From the NCBI GenBank assembly GCA_030374765.1, contig JARGXX010000039.1, forward strand, positions 163,692 to 227,691: DNA of 64,000 nt, written 5' to 3'. The notes under the pieces were generated by a model. The model did no database searches. It saw only the letters and a list, made by a program, of their open reading frames with translations, and had not been told where the DNA came from. Origin of the DNA: Agarophyton chilense. Taxonomy: Eukaryota; Rhodophyta; Florideophyceae; Gracilariales; Gracilariaceae. The translations under genes and the position numbers were made by a program. This document shows, one piece after another, positions 41,391 to 51,841 of this stretch (position 1 is its first letter; every line of letters begins with the position of its first letter).

Positions 41391-41463
41391 TTATATTATG
41401 CTTATTTTTATTAAGTATTAAAATTATTTTTATTTTAACTAAAAAATATCTATATAGCAATAA

Positions 41464-41501
41464 AACTCACTGTTTAGGTATTAATATCTAAGCAGTGAGT
41501 T
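41464..41501 (-). terminator. Hairpin downstream of psaB
   Basis: AACTCACTGTTTAG (41464-41477) pairs with CTAAGCAGTGAGTT (41488-41501) over 14 bp with one G-U wobble and a 10-nt loop. It starts 33 bases after the psaB stop. It probably ends or protects the psaA-psaB mRNA. Confidence 0.6.
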
Positions 41502-41534
41502 AAGTGTTTGTATATACAATATTTTTACTAATTA

Positions 41535-43739
41535 CTAACCAAACTTCCCTGATGTAGATGCTATTACGAATGCTGCATATGTCAAAATATATCCTACAGA
41601 GAAATGTACTAATCCCACTAGTCTTGCTTGTACTATAGATAATGCCACGGGTTTATCTTTCCATCTAATTAAGTTTGCAAGAGGTGTTCTTTCATGAGCC
41701 CATGCTAATGTTTCTATTAATTCTTGCCAATATCCTCGCCAAGATATTAAAAACATAAAACCAGTTGCCCATACTAAGTGTCCGAATAAGAACATCCAAG
41801 CCCATACAGATAAGTTATTCATACCGTAAGGGTTATAGCCGTTTATTAATGGAGATGAATTGAGCCATAAATAATCTCGTAACCATCCCATCAAATAAGT
41901 TGAAGACTCATTAAATTGATTAACATTTCCCTGCCAAATTGTCATATGTTTCCAATGCCAGTAGAATGTTACCCACCCAATAGTATTAAGCATCCAGAAT
42001 ACAGATAGATAAAATGCATCCCATGCAGATATATCACATGTGCCGCCTCTACCTGGACCATCACAAGGAAAACTATAACCAAAATCTTTTTTATCAGGCA
42101 TGAGTTTTGAACCTCTTGCATCTAATGCACCTTTAACTAGGATTAATGTAGTAGTATGTAAGCCTAATGCAATTGCATGATGCACAAGAAAGTCACCTGG
42201 GCCTATAGCTAAAAATAAAGAGTTTTTATTGCTATTTATTGCTTCTAGCCACCCTGGGAGCCACACACTACTTCCTGCCTTAGTTGCAATGCTAGACGAA
42301 GAAGATAGTAATGTGTTGAAACCATAAAGAGCTTTCCCTGAGCTTGCTTGTATCCATTGAGCAAATACAGGCTCAATTAGTATTTGTTTTTCTGGTGTTC
42401 CGAAAGCGATCATCGTATCATTATGAATATACAGACCTAGTGTATGAAAACCTAAGAATAACGATACCCAACTTAAGTGAGATATTATTGCTTCTTTATG
42501 ATCTAACATTCTAAATAGTACATTATCTCTATTTTCTTCTGGATCATAATCTCTAATGAAAAAAATAGCGCCATGTGCGAATGCGCCAACCATTAAAAAG
42601 CCTGCTATATATTGATGGTGAGTATAGAGAGCTGCTTGTGTAGTAAAATCTTTAGCCATAAATGCATATGGAGGCATCGCATACATATGCTGAGCAACTA
42701 GTGATGTAATAACACCTAAAGATGCTAAAGCTAATCCGAGTTGCATATGTAGTGAATTTGTTATTGTGGCATACAGTCCTTTATGTCCTTTGCCTAATCT
42801 TCCGCTTGGTGGACGATGTGCATCAAGTATATCTTTGATATTATGTCCAATACCCCAATTGGTTTTATACATATGACCAGCAATTATAAATACTATTGCA
42901 ATTGCTAGATGGTGGTGAGCCATATCAGTCAACCATAAAGATTGACTTTGTGGATGAAAGCCACCTAAAAAGGTTAAAATTGCTGTCCCTGCTCCTTGGC
43001 CTGTACCAAATATATGATTTGATGTATCTGGGTTAGATGCATAAACGCTCCAATTACCTGTGAAAAATGGCTGTAAGCCAGCAGGATGTGGAAGTGTATA
43101 TGTAAAATTATCCCATCCTATATGTTGGCCACGCGATTCTGGAATTGCTACGTGAATTAGATGCCCTGTCCAAGCTAATGAGCTTAATCCAAATAACCCA
43201 GATAAATGGTGGTTTAACCTTGATTCATTGTTTTTAAACCATGATAGGCCAGGCTTGAATTTGGGTTGTAAATGCAGCCATCCAGCAAAAAGCATAATTG
43301 CAGACAGTATTAATAGAAATAATGAACCGTTATATAAGTCATTATTAGTTCTCATTCCTATAGTATACCACCAGTGATAGACACCAGAGAAAGTGATATC
43401 TACTGGATATGATACACCACCTTTTGTAAATGCTTTTACAGCAGGTTGCCCAAAATGGGGATCCCATATTGCATGCGCAATTGGTTTAATTTTCATGGGT
43501 TGTGCTACCCATTGTTCAAAGTTACCCTGCCAAGCTACATGAAATAAATTACCTGATGTCCATAAAAAGATTATAGCTATATGACCGAAGTGAGAAGAGA
43601 AAATTTTCTGATATAAATTTTCTTCTGTCATTCCATCATGGCTTTCAAAATCGTGTGCTGTAGCTATCCCGTACCAAATTCGTCTTGTTGTTGGATCTTG
43701 TGCTAATGCTTGGCTAAATTTTGGAAATTTTGTTGCCAT
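41535..43739 (-). CDS. psaB: Photosystem I P700 apoprotein A2
   Basis: PsaB with PsaA holds P700 and the electron-transfer chain. The 734-aa protein has 11 membrane spans. The FX iron-sulfur ligands are in [18 protein letters not shown]. The start is [20 protein letters not shown]. The gene is intact, 24 bases downstream of psaA. Confidence 0.99.
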   Translation of the reverse strand: MATKFPKFSQALAQDPTTRRIWYGIATAHDFESHDGMTEENLYQKIFSSHFGHIAIIFLWTSGNLFHVAWQGNFEQWVAQPMKIKPIAHAIWDPHFGQPAVKAFTKGGVSYPVDITFSGVYHWWYTIGMRTNNDLYNGSLFLLILSAIMLFAGWLHLQPKFKPGLSWFKNNESRLNHHLSGLFGLSSLAWTGHLIHVAIPESRGQHIGWDNFTYTLPHPAGLQPFFTGNWSVYASNPDTSNHIFGTGQGAGTAILTFLGGFHPQSQSLWLTDMAHHHLAIAIVFIIAGHMYKTNWGIGHNIKDILDAHRPPSGRLGKGHKGLYATITNSLHMQLGLALASLGVITSLVAQHMYAMPPYAFMAKDFTTQAALYTHHQYIAGFLMVGAFAHGAIFFIRDYDPEENRDNVLFRMLDHKEAIISHLSWVSLFLGFHTLGLYIHNDTMIAFGTPEKQILIEPVFAQWIQASSGKALYGFNTLLSSSSSIATKAGSSVWLPGWLEAINSNKNSLFLAIGPGDFLVHHAIALGLHTTTLILVKGALDARGSKLMPDKKDFGYSFPCDGPGRGGTCDISAWDAFYLSVFWMLNTIGWVTFYWHWKHMTIWQGNVNQFNESSTYLMGWLRDYLWLNSSPLINGYNPYGMNNLSVWAWMFLFGHLVWATGFMFLISWRGYWQELIETLAWAHERTPLANLIRWKDKPVALSIVQARLVGLVHFSVGYILTYAAFVIASTSGKFG

Positions 43740-43763
43740 TTTTTTATTTTCCTGATTTAATAT

Positions 43764-46022
43764 TTATCCTACTGATATAATTCTTGCTAAGAAGAAAGCC
43801 CATGTGGTTCCTATTCCTCCTAATAAATAGTGTGCTACACCTACAGCTCTTCCTTGTGTAATACTTAAAGCTCTTGGTTGAATAGATGGAGCTACTTTGA
43901 CTTTATTGTGTGCCCATACAATAGATTCTATAAGTTCTTGCCAATATCCACGACCACTAAATAAAAACATTAAACTGAATGCCCATACAAAATGCGCTCC
44001 TAAGAAAATTAGTCCATATGCTGACAATGCGGATCCGTACGACTGTATTACTTGTGATGCTTGAGCCCAAAGAAAATCTCTTAGCCATCCATTAATTGTA
44101 ATAGCACTCTGAGCAAAGTTTCCTCCTGTAATATGAGATACTGTTCCCGCGGGTGTAACACTTCCCCAAACATCGGATTGCATTTTCCAACTAAAATGAA
44201 ATATTGCTATCGATAATGAATTATACATCCAAAAAAGGCCTAGAAATACATGATCCCATCCAGATACTTGACATGTACCACCTCTACCAGGACCATCACA
44301 AGGAAAACGAAATCCTAAGTTAGATTTATCTGGTATTAATCTAGAATTGCGAGAAAAGAGAAATCCTTTAACTAATATCAGAACTGTGACATGAATAGTA
44401 AATGCATGAATATGGTGTACCATAAAATCTGCTGTTCCTAAATTTATAGGCATCATAGCAATTTTATTATTAACTGCAATTACATCTCCACCAAATGCAT
44501 AGCTTGCTGTTGCTAGTGCATTTGGGCTTGTATTGCTTGGAGCAAGACTATGAATATTTTGTATCCACTGTGCGAATATAGGTTGTAATTGTATCGCTGT
44601 ATCTGAGAACATATCTTGTGATCTCCCTAGTGCTCTCATTGTATCGTTATGAATATATAAACCAAATGAATGAAATCCTAAAAATATACATACCCAGTTT
44701 AGATGAGATATTATTGCATCTCTATGTCTTATTACTCTGTCTAGTACATTATTATAATTTTGTGCTGGATTATAGTCTCTTACCATAAATATTGAAGCAT
44801 GTGCCCCTGCTCCTACGATACAAAATCCACCTATCCACATGTGATGTGTAAATAGAGATAATTGTGTTGGGTAATCAGTTGCAATGTAAGGATATGGAGG
44901 CATTGCATACATATGATGAGCAACAATAATACTTAATGAGCCCATCATAGCTAAATTGATAGCCAGTTGTGCATGCCAAGAAGTTGTTAGTATTTCATAA
45001 ATACCTTTATGTCCTTCGCCTGTAAATGGTCCTTTATGAGCTTCTAATATCTCTTTCATGCTATGCCCAATACCCCAATTAGTTCTATACATGTGGCCAG
45101 CTACTAAAAATAGTACGGCTAAAGCTAAATGATGATGTGCTGTATCAGTTAACCATAAACCTCCCGTGATGGGATTTAATCCACCCTTAAAAGTTAGAAA
45201 ATCAGAGTACTCATTCCAATTTAAAGTAAAGAAAGGTATTATGCCTTTACTAAAACTTGGGTATAGTTGGCTTACTAGTTCTCTATTCACTAAAAATTCA
45301 TGTGGTAGAGGTAATTCTTGTGGTGACACACCAGAATCCAACAGTTTATTAATCGGGATTGAGATGTGAATTTGATGTCCAGCCCAACCTAAGCAGCCTA
45401 ATCCGAGTAAACCTGCCAAGTGGTGATTCATCATAGATTCTACATTTTGAAACCATTCTAGTTTGGGAGCGGCTTTATGGTAATGAAACCAACCAGCAAA
45501 AAGCATTAAACATGCCATAAAAAGTCCTCCTATGGCTGTTGCGTATAGTTCAAATTCTGTTGTTATTCCAGAAGAACGCCATATTTGGAAGAAACCAGAT
45601 GTAATTTGAACTCCTTGGAATCCTCCTCCAACATCTCCATTTAAAATTTCTTGACCAACAATAGGCCAAACAATTTGAGCACTTGGCTTAATTACAGTGG
45701 GATTACTAAGCCATGCTACATAGTTGGAAAATTTTGCACCGTGAAAGTACATTCCACTCAGCCATAAAAATATAATTGCTAATTGACCAAAGTGTGCGCT
45801 AAAGATTTTTCTTGAAACTTCTTCTAGAGAACTTGTCTGACTATCAAAGTCGTGAGCATCTGCATGTAAATTCCAGATCCAAGTAGTGGTTTTAGGACCT
45901 TTAGCTAAATTTCTCGAAAAATGGCCAGGTTTTGCCCACTTGTCAAATGATGTAGCAACAGGATTTTTGTCTACAGTAACTTGAACTTTTTTTGTTTCTT
46001 GCTCTTTTGAGCTGATTGTCAT
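43764..46022 (-). CDS. psaA: Photosystem I P700 apoprotein A1
   Basis: The partner of PsaB in the PSI core. I start at the ATG at 46022, giving 752 aa, the family length ([20 protein letters not shown]). An open extension to 46076 is not PsaA-like. FX ligands are in [18 protein letters not shown]. Eleven membrane spans. A GGAGAAT ribosome site lies just upstream (complementary to 46026-46033). The gene is intact. Confidence 0.98.
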   Translation of the reverse strand: MTISSKEQETKKVQVTVDKNPVATSFDKWAKPGHFSRNLAKGPKTTTWIWNLHADAHDFDSQTSSLEEVSRKIFSAHFGQLAIIFLWLSGMYFHGAKFSNYVAWLSNPTVIKPSAQIVWPIVGQEILNGDVGGGFQGVQITSGFFQIWRSSGITTEFELYATAIGGLFMACLMLFAGWFHYHKAAPKLEWFQNVESMMNHHLAGLLGLGCLGWAGHQIHISIPINKLLDSGVSPQELPLPHEFLVNRELVSQLYPSFSKGIIPFFTLNWNEYSDFLTFKGGLNPITGGLWLTDTAHHHLALAVLFLVAGHMYRTNWGIGHSMKEILEAHKGPFTGEGHKGIYEILTTSWHAQLAINLAMMGSLSIIVAHHMYAMPPYPYIATDYPTQLSLFTHHMWIGGFCIVGAGAHASIFMVRDYNPAQNYNNVLDRVIRHRDAIISHLNWVCIFLGFHSFGLYIHNDTMRALGRSQDMFSDTAIQLQPIFAQWIQNIHSLAPSNTSPNALATASYAFGGDVIAVNNKIAMMPINLGTADFMVHHIHAFTIHVTVLILVKGFLFSRNSRLIPDKSNLGFRFPCDGPGRGGTCQVSGWDHVFLGLFWMYNSLSIAIFHFSWKMQSDVWGSVTPAGTVSHITGGNFAQSAITINGWLRDFLWAQASQVIQSYGSALSAYGLIFLGAHFVWAFSLMFLFSGRGYWQELIESIVWAHNKVKVAPSIQPRALSITQGRAVGVAHYLLGGIGTTWAFFLARIISVG

Positions 46023-46187
46023 CGAGATTCTCCTGTTTATTCTAATAAAATACATTGAGACAATTGAATAAAACACTCATGATGTTAATATTTTTTGCAT
46101 ATTTATTTTTAATATCTCTCGACTATTGAAGCTTAAGTTATGCAATTTTTACAATTGAGTTTTTATTACTAATTTATATTATAAATA

Positions 46188-46215
46188 TAACAGATCTGTT
46201 ACCTAAGATCTGTTA
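46188..46215. terminator. Hairpin between accB and psaA
   Basis: TAACAGATCT (46188-46197) pairs with AGATCTGTTA (46206-46215) over 10 bp around an 8-nt loop. Both neighbours are on the minus strand; it lies 49 bases after the accB stop, so an accB terminator is likely. A role in the psaA leader is possible. Confidence 0.5.
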
Positions 46216-46263
46216 ACAATAGTTAAAATCTAAAATAATTAAGTTCTATTAATTATATATCTT

Positions 46264-46776
46264 CTACAGTGTTTGTACTTTCATAAGTGCTTGACCACAG
46301 TCAACAATTTCTCCATCTTTAACTAATATTTCAGCAATTTTCCCATTTACTTCAGCTTCTATCTCATTCATTAATTTCATAGCTTCAATTATACAAACGA
46401 TTTGTTTTTTATTTACTATATCGTTTTTTTCTATGAATGGAGGTTCATTCGGTGCTTGTGATCTATAAAAAGTACCAACCATTGGTGAAACTATTGTAGA
46501 ATAGCTGATTGACTCCTTTGTATTTGTATTTGCTGGAGCACTATGGATAGTAGCATGATTTAAACCGCTTTTGTCTTCTGAAATTTTAGTTGTATTTTTT
46601 AGAGAAATATTCGAGTATTTAGATTTGATAATTGTAGAATTTGTATTAAAAATAATGTTATCCTTATTAATAAATAATTCAAATTGTTTACTTACTATAT
46701 TAAGACGATGAATTCTATTTACTTTAAGGGAATATAGTATTTTCCTTAAATCTTTTACTTGAAAGTTTATATCCAA
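46264..46776 (-). CDS. accB: Biotin carboxyl carrier protein of acetyl-CoA carboxylase
   Basis: AccB carries biotin in the multi-subunit ACCase that makes malonyl-CoA for fatty acids. The 170-aa protein has a conserved N-terminal helix (DINFQVKDLRKILYSLKVN), a variable linker, and a biotinyl domain with the biotin lysine at residue 134 in EAMKLMNE. There is no ATG before residue 99. The only suitable start is TTG at 46776, with an AGGAGA ribosome site (complementary to 46784-46789) seven bases upstream. accA and accD are not in the window. Confidence 0.93.
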   Translation of the reverse strand: MDINFQVKDLRKILYSLKVNRIHRLNIVSKQFELFINKDNIIFNTNSTIIKSKYSNISLKNTTKISEDKSGLNHATIHSAPANTNTKESISYSTIVSPMVGTFYRSQAPNEPPFIEKNDIVNKKQIVCIIEAMKLMNEIEAEVNGKIAEILVKDGEIVDCGQALMKVQTL

Positions 46777-46789
46777 TATGTATTCTCCT

Positions 46790-47079
46790 GTAGTATATGT
46801 GGTAATGTATTTAACCTATGCTATTTATTGTTATTATTGTAATTGATTTTTAGTATTTTCGTATATTTTATACTGATAGTCATAGACTAATCCTGGTACC
46901 AGTATTGCTTTTGTAATGTTGTTATTATCTTTTTCAATTGAATGTATAATTCATGTTACATTGAATCTTGGAAAATATAAAGAAATCTTTAATATAAATT
47001 AAATCTTACATACAAGAAGATTACTCTTCATTATAGTTAATAATATAAGTTTTTAATATTACTCATTGATGAACTAAGA
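46790..47079. promoter_or_regulatory. Divergent spacer between accB and ycf45
   Basis: About 290 AT-rich bases. I see no tRNA and no gene with a start codon. It must contain the accB (minus) and ycf45 (plus) promoters, but no promoter is clear enough to place. Confidence 0.3.
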
Positions 47080-48753
47080 ATGTTAATAGCAGATGATTTA
47101 GACCAATTATTAGATATTTTGCCTAATTTTATTAGGTATCCTTTACAGATTCATCCTCAGAGAAAAGTATTAATTGAAGTAGTGATGGATTTAGGCCGAA
47201 AACCAGAAGCACGTTTTCCTAGAGGACCAGAATATCTATCTAAGAGAATTATCACTTGGCAAGATTTAGATTATTCTATTAAACGTATAGGACATTTTAG
47301 TGCTGACAATCGTTCTGGTATTGAAAGAACATTACACAGAATTAGTTCTATTAAGAACAGACAAGGCAGCACGATTGGTTTAACTTGTAGAGTAGGTAGA
47401 GCTATTTTAGGCACTATAAGTATCATTAGAGATTTATTAGATACATATCCTTCTATACTATTGTTAGGTAAGCCGGGTGTTGGTAAAACTACGGTTATTA
47501 GAGAAATTGCAAGAGTATTAGCAGATGAAATGGAAAAGAGGGTTGTTATAATTGATACATCTAATGAAATAGCCGGTGATGGTGATGTACCACATCCTGC
47601 CATTGGTAGAGCTCGAAGAATGCAGGTATCAAAACCAGAGTTACAACATCAAGTTATGATTGAAGCTATAGAAAATCATATGCCTGAAGTGATTATAATA
47701 GACGAAATAGGTACGGAATTAGAAGCCTTAGCTGCTCGCACAATAGCTGAAAGAGGTGTTCAGTTAGTTGGTACAGTACATGGTAATTATTTAGATAGTT
47801 TAATAAAAAATCCAGTTTTATCTGATTTGATTGGAGGTATACAATATGTTACTCTGGGAGACGACGAAGCAAAAAGGAGAGGTTCTCAAAAAAGTATTTT
47901 AGAAAGAAAAGCATCGCCAGCATTTCAAGTCGCTATAGAAATTCATGATCGTCATAGTTGGATTGTTCATGAATCAGTAGGGCATGCTGTTGATCAACTA
48001 TTACAAGGAGTCAATTTATGGGTTCAGAGGCGTAAATTAATTCCTGGTGGTGCGATTTTAGTTCAATGTGAACAATATATAACTAGTACTTTTATTTCTA
48101 ATACAAGTCGCTTTGACCCTAAAGTTAATATTAAAAATTCAAAATCTAATAACACTAATATACAATCATCTTTAAACTATTCGCAAAAACAAAATCTTAT
48201 AAAGTTGCAAGAAATATCTGCTGTACCAAGTTTCTCTAGAAATCTTATGAAGGATATGCCTACTATACGTGTCTATCTATACTATATTAATAGTGAACAA
48301 GTAGAAATGATAATTAAGAATTTGCATTTACCTATTATTATTACAAGGGATATTGTACAATCTGATGTAATTTTATCTTTGAGATCGGGGTTTAAGCATA
48401 ATACGAAGTTAAAAGAGGTAGCAAAAATAAGACATATAACAATATATACATTATGTAGTAGTAATTCTGCTAATATTAAGCGCGCTTTGACTAAAATGGT
48501 CAATATCAATAAAGTATCCCATTATAATTGGGATACTTTATGTAAAAATAGTACAGCAATAGAGTTGAAAATTTTGATAGAAACTAGAATAGCGATAGAA
48601 AAAATAGTAAATGGTAAAAAACAGTCTGTAGAATTACTTTCGCAAAATGTGAACTTACGCAAATTACAACATCAATTAATTAATTTTTATAACTTAAGAT
48701 CTCGTAGTTTCGGTGAAGAACCTAATAGAAGATTAAGAATTTTCCCCGATTAG
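47080..48753 (+). CDS. ycf45: Putative ATPase Ycf45
   Basis: A 557-aa P-loop ATPase of unknown role, found in cyanobacteria and red plastids and resembling stage III sporulation AA-type ATPases. Walker A is GKPGVGKTT at 130-138, with Walker B EVIIIDEIGTE near 203. Conserved RHSW lies in the region EIHDRHSWIVHESVGHAVDQ near residue 290. The C-terminal third is variable and ends RRLRIFPD; it may carry a single-strand nucleic-acid-binding R3H-like end. A 12-bp perfect hairpin lies within the coding region at 48510-48540. Confidence 0.92.
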   Translation: MLIADDLDQLLDILPNFIRYPLQIHPQRKVLIEVVMDLGRKPEARFPRGPEYLSKRIITWQDLDYSIKRIGHFSADNRSGIERTLHRISSIKNRQGSTIGLTCRVGRAILGTISIIRDLLDTYPSILLLGKPGVGKTTVIREIARVLADEMEKRVVIIDTSNEIAGDGDVPHPAIGRARRMQVSKPELQHQVMIEAIENHMPEVIIIDEIGTELEALAARTIAERGVQLVGTVHGNYLDSLIKNPVLSDLIGGIQYVTLGDDEAKRRGSQKSILERKASPAFQVAIEIHDRHSWIVHESVGHAVDQLLQGVNLWVQRRKLIPGGAILVQCEQYITSTFISNTSRFDPKVNIKNSKSNNTNIQSSLNYSQKQNLIKLQEISAVPSFSRNLMKDMPTIRVYLYYINSEQVEMIIKNLHLPIIITRDIVQSDVILSLRSGFKHNTKLKEVAKIRHITIYTLCSSNSANIKRALTKMVNINKVSHYNWDTLCKNSTAIELKILIETRIAIEKIVNGKKQSVELLSQNVNLRKLQHQLINFYNLRSRSFGEEPNRRLRIFPD

Positions 48754-48850
48754 TTCTAAGTATGTAATTTGTCATAATTTTATTCTTGATAATTATAGAT
48801 ACAGGCTATTCTAATAATCGTATATGCTATTTATTAACTAAGGAGTTATT

Positions 48851-49114
48851 ATGTCATCTTCTCAATCAACATCTTATATTTTCGATAAAGTTCAAAATAT
48901 AGTTGTTAACCAGTTGGGTGTAGATAAGAATAAAGTTACAGAAGATGCTAAATTTGCTTCTTTAGGAGCAGATTCTTTAGACACAGTTGAGCTTGTAATG
49001 GCTATTGAAGATACATTCGCAATAAAGATACCTGATGAGGATGCAGAAAAAATAGCTAATTTAAGTCAGGCTATAGAATTTATTCAAAATGCTATAGATA
49101 AGAAAAAAAATTAA
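48851..49114 (+). CDS. acpP: Acyl carrier protein
   Basis: ACP carries growing fatty-acid chains on 4'-phosphopantetheine. The 87-aa protein has the attachment Ser42 in [17 protein letters not shown]. An AGGAG ribosome site at 48841-48845 precedes the ATG. With accB, this supports plastid fatty-acid synthesis. It ends 18 bases before trnS on the opposite strand. Confidence 0.97.
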   Translation: MSSSQSTSYIFDKVQNIVVNQLGVDKNKVTEDAKFASLGADSLDTVELVMAIEDTFAIKIPDEDAEKIANLSQAIEFIQNAIDKKKN

Positions 49115-49132
49115 TTTTCTGTATTAATTATA

Positions 49133-49218
49133 CGGAGAGGGTGGGATTCGAACCCACGGAACCTAATGGTTCATCTGATTTCAAATCAGACGCAATAAAC
49201 CAACTCTACCACCTCTCC
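49133..49218 (-). tRNA. trnS-UGA: tRNA-Ser (UGA)
   Basis: A class II tRNA. Acceptor GGAGAGG pairs with CCTCTCC. The anticodon stem-loop CTGATTTGAAATCAG gives UGA, followed by a long variable arm (GAACC/GGTTC). Discriminator G. Confidence 0.96.
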
Positions 49219-49252
49219 TAATTTGTAGTAATGTATAAGGTTATAATATAAC

Positions 49253-49297
49253 ATAAGTAAGCTATTAAATACAATTTTGTATTACGATCTTACTTAT
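49253..49297 (-). terminator. Possible terminator downstream of psaD
   Basis: ATAAGTAAG (49253-49261) pairs with CTTACTTAT (49289-49297), and the loop contains a smaller AATACAA/TTGTATT hairpin. It begins about 35 bases after the psaD stop. Weak, AT-rich evidence. Confidence 0.35.
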
Positions 49298-49331
49298 AGC
49301 ATATATTTATATTATATAAATAACGTATAGA

Positions 49332-49757
49332 TTATTCATACGTAGTTTTTCCTGTAAATTTTCTATTTACCGGATCATCATTTTTACCTATGGAATGCTC
49401 AATATTTCCTACACCAACCCTACCAGGATTGACTTTCTCAGGAAATACACCATCTTTTGGGTGTAAATATTGGACTTCACTATTTGGAAAAATTCTATAA
49501 ATTTTAAAATCTTTAATTTTAAATTGCGTTTTTAGTTGTGTGCTCAACGCTAAGCACTGTTCTTTCCTTGCTAAATATAAAAGATTATTACCCTCAAGCA
49601 TTATTGCAGCTCCACCTGTAGGCATTTCAAAAATTTGTTCTTGTTTACTTGTCCAAGTAATAGCATACTTTTCTTCTATTTCCGCAGATCTCAGCCATCC
49701 ACCTGTGCTACCACCAAAAGTGGGTGACGGCATTTTTAAATCTATTGTATTAGTCAT
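49332..49757 (-). CDS. psaD: Photosystem I subunit II
   Basis: PsaD is a stromal PSI subunit that docks ferredoxin and is required for PsaC stability. The 141-aa protein has [59 protein letters not shown] and the C-terminal FTGKTTYE. The gene is intact. Confidence 0.98.
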   Translation of the reverse strand: MTNTIDLKMPSPTFGGSTGGWLRSAEIEEKYAITWTSKQEQIFEMPTGGAAIMLEGNNLLYLARKEQCLALSTQLKTQFKIKDFKIYRIFPNSEVQYLHPKDGVFPEKVNPGRVGVGNIEHSIGKNDDPVNRKFTGKTTYE

Positions 49758-49805
49758 AATAAATAATTCAGTAATATATAATACTTATCATTATAATTCA
49801 TATAA

Positions 49806-49830
49806 TATTGCCTATATTAATTAGGCAATA
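49806..49830 (-). terminator. Hairpin downstream of acsF
   Basis: TATTGCCTA (49806-49814) pairs with TAGGCAATA (49822-49830) over 9 bp, with a 7-nt loop. It lies 59 bases beyond the acsF stop and upstream of psaD, on the same strand. Confidence 0.5.
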
Positions 49831-49889
49831 AAGCTTTATCTTTTTTACTGGGTTAGTATTACTAAATTAGTAAATGTCATATAATTAGA

Positions 49890-50939
49890 TCATCTTATAG
49901 TTGATACGACATGTGAAGAGGGAATAGTTGGTAATAGATATAATTTGATTAAGTAAGAACATAATTTAATGTAAATAGGTACTTTTATAAGTTTTTTAAT
50001 AACCCAGTTATTATATTTTTGATCTATTTCTATTAATTTTCTATTTTCTACAGCACATTGATCTAGGTGTTGAAAAAATTCAGGTTGATCAACATTTAAT
50101 GCAACTGGAAAAATTCTTGATGCACTTTCGTTAGTTTTTCTAATCACTTGCATGTCATATTGCCTTGCATCTAAACCGATAGACTTATAAAAATTTGATC
50201 TTTGAAAGTCATTTAAATACATTGTTGCAAATACGCTTAATAAAAAAAAACGACACCACAGTCGTGCTTCTAGATTATTTAATAATTGTGGTTGTGATTT
50301 CAATAATACTGCAAAGAAATCACCGTGACGGTTTTCATCTTGACACCAGTTCTCAAAAAATTTAAAAATTGGATATATGCGATGCTCAGGATATTGTTCT
50401 AAATGTCTATATATCGTTATATATCGCCAATAGCCAATTTTTTCTGATAGATATGTTGCATAAAAAATAAATTTAGGCGCAAAAAAAGTATATTTTCTGC
50501 TTTTAGTTAAAAAACCTAAATCTAGCGATAAATTGAAGTCACTCATAGCTTTATTTAAAAAACCTGCATGTCTTGCTTCATCTCTTGACATAAGAAGAAA
50601 ACATTCTGCTATTATAGGATTATTTTTGTCTAGTTTTCTAGAAAGTTCTTTATATAGTAAAAATCCTGAAAATTCAGCCGTACATGACCTTTCCAGAAAT
50701 TCAATAAATAATGCTTTAGTTTTACTATCTAAATTATTCCAAGATTGTTCAAATTCTTCATCTCGAATAAAATGTTGTCTGTTATAATCTGCTCTAAATT
50801 CTTGTAGTAGAGCTTCAAATTCATCAATATTTGACGAAATGTCTAATTTAGACATTTCGTCAAAGTCTGTTGTATAAAATCGTGGAGTGAGTAAAGTTTC
50901 TTTTGCGGGTGTTTGAGATAAATTGTGACTTGTACTCAT
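49890..50939 (-). CDS. acsF: Mg-protoporphyrin IX monomethyl ester oxidative cyclase (Ycf59)
   Basis: AcsF is the aerobic di-iron cyclase that forms the fifth ring of chlorophyll. The 349-aa protein begins with a variable N-terminus, then [20 protein letters not shown] and [20 protein letters not shown]. The di-iron ligands sit in [27 protein letters not shown] and [11 protein letters not shown]. The gene is intact. A 33-base near-perfect palindrome lies in its 5' part (50831-50863). Confidence 0.97.
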   Translation of the reverse strand: MSTSHNLSQTPAKETLLTPRFYTTDFDEMSKLDISSNIDEFEALLQEFRADYNRQHFIRDEEFEQSWNNLDSKTKALFIEFLERSCTAEFSGFLLYKELSRKLDKNNPIIAECFLLMSRDEARHAGFLNKAMSDFNLSLDLGFLTKSRKYTFFAPKFIFYATYLSEKIGYWRYITIYRHLEQYPEHRIYPIFKFFENWCQDENRHGDFFAVLLKSQPQLLNNLEARLWCRFFLLSVFATMYLNDFQRSNFYKSIGLDARQYDMQVIRKTNESASRIFPVALNVDQPEFFQHLDQCAVENRKLIEIDQKYNNWVIKKLIKVPIYIKLCSYLIKLYLLPTIPSSHVVSTIR

Positions 50940-51204
50940 AATATTAGAATAATAATTTATTTGATTTTTATATATTTTAAAATTAATATATAATGTATCA
51001 GTATTTTTATACTAACCTTAAGTATTGTTATACTTTACTTTTTTTTGTAAAAAATTTACATTTCTTGATTTTATCTTAAAAAATCATATATTATTGTTGA
51101 ACATAAAATATTTTTTAGCTTGTTTTTTGGTACAATAAGTTTTATAAGATGAATTGCAGTATAAAAATCATTTAATTCTTTATATGATTAAAGGAGTGAA
51201 AACA

Positions 51205-51297
51205 ATGTTAGATATAATTAGTCTAGGCTGGGGATCATTATTAGCAATATTTAGTTTTTCAATTGCACTAGTTGTTTGGGGTAGAAATGGTTTCTAG
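51205..51297 (+). CDS. petN: Cytochrome b6-f complex subunit VIII
   Basis: A 30-aa single-span b6f subunit: [20 protein letters not shown], then [10 protein letters not shown]. The VVWGRNG ending is diagnostic. An AAGGAG ribosome site (51191-51196) lies eight bases upstream. It is followed by petM 53 bases later. Confidence 0.95.
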   Translation: MLDIISLGWGSLLAIFSFSIALVVWGRNGF

Positions 51298-51350
51298 TTT
51301 TAATATAATTAATTATTAATTTACTATTTATATACTTATGGAGTAAGGTA

Positions 51351-51449
51351 GTGGGGGGAGAAATTTTAATTGTAAGTACTGTAAGTTTCACACTAATATT
51401 ATTAGGTTTGTTTTTAGGTTTTGTCTTGTTGAAAGTTCAAGGCGAATAA
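51351..51449 (+). CDS. petM: Cytochrome b6-f complex subunit VII (Ycf31), GTG start
   Basis: A 32-aa single-span b6f subunit. After the start codon it reads GGEILIVSTVSFTLILLGLF and then LGFVLLKVQGE, a clear PetM match. The only possible start in this frame is GTG at 51351; no ATG exists between it and the upstream in-frame stop. A GGAG ribosome site at 51340-51343 is seven bases upstream. Cotranscription with petN is likely. Confidence 0.92.
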   Translation: MGGEILIVSTVSFTLILLGLFLGFVLLKVQGE

Positions 51450-51528
51450 CTGTTCATGATTTTTTATTATAACAAGTTAATTTTTATTTAAATTTAATTA
51501 TTTTTAATATTTTTTAATAAAAGATTCT

Positions 51529-51559
51529 TAATAAGAATATGATAATCATATTCTTATTA
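51529..51559 (+). terminator. Hairpin downstream of petM
   Basis: TAATAAGAATATGA (51529-51542) pairs with TCATATTCTTATTA (51546-51559) over 14 bp around a 3-nt loop, followed by a T-rich run. It lies between petM and secG, both on the plus strand, and probably ends the petN-petM mRNA. Confidence 0.55.
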
Positions 51560-51587
51560 TTTATATTTTTTTATTCTAAATCACTAT

Positions 51588-51803
51588 ATGAAAATTTTAT
51601 GGTACATACTTGGAGTTGTTACAGTAATATTGATTTTAATTAGTAATCCTAAATTGACGACTTTAGGAGGATTTAAAAATGAATCTAATGGTTTAAATCT
51701 TACACGTAGCACGCAAAAAAATTTACAAATTATTATTATTATTAATATATGTCTATTTTTAGGATGGACTATCATATATGTGCTGTCATCTAGTATGTAT
51801 TGA
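51588..51803 (+). CDS. secG: Protein translocase subunit SecG (Ycf47)
   Basis: SecG assists SecY during protein export. The 71-aa protein has two membrane spans (MKILWYILGVVTVILILISN and IIIIINICLFLGWTIIYVLS) separated by the conserved loop GLNLTRSTQKNLQ. It begins 29 bases after the hairpin following petM. secY is in the ribosomal cluster. Confidence 0.9.
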   Translation: MKILWYILGVVTVILILISNPKLTTLGGFKNESNGLNLTRSTQKNLQIIIIINICLFLGWTIIYVLSSSMY

Positions 51804-51841
51804 CATATATTGTATGAATCATATATAACATAAAAAAATTT

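Noticed and set aside
46834-46944. Minus-strand open stretch of about 36 codons between accB and ycf45 (includes KAILVPGLVYDYQYKIYEN)
   Set aside because: It looks protein-like, but has no ATG, GTG or TTG in a sensible place, no ribosome site and no recognised family. It lies in the spacer that must hold two promoters.
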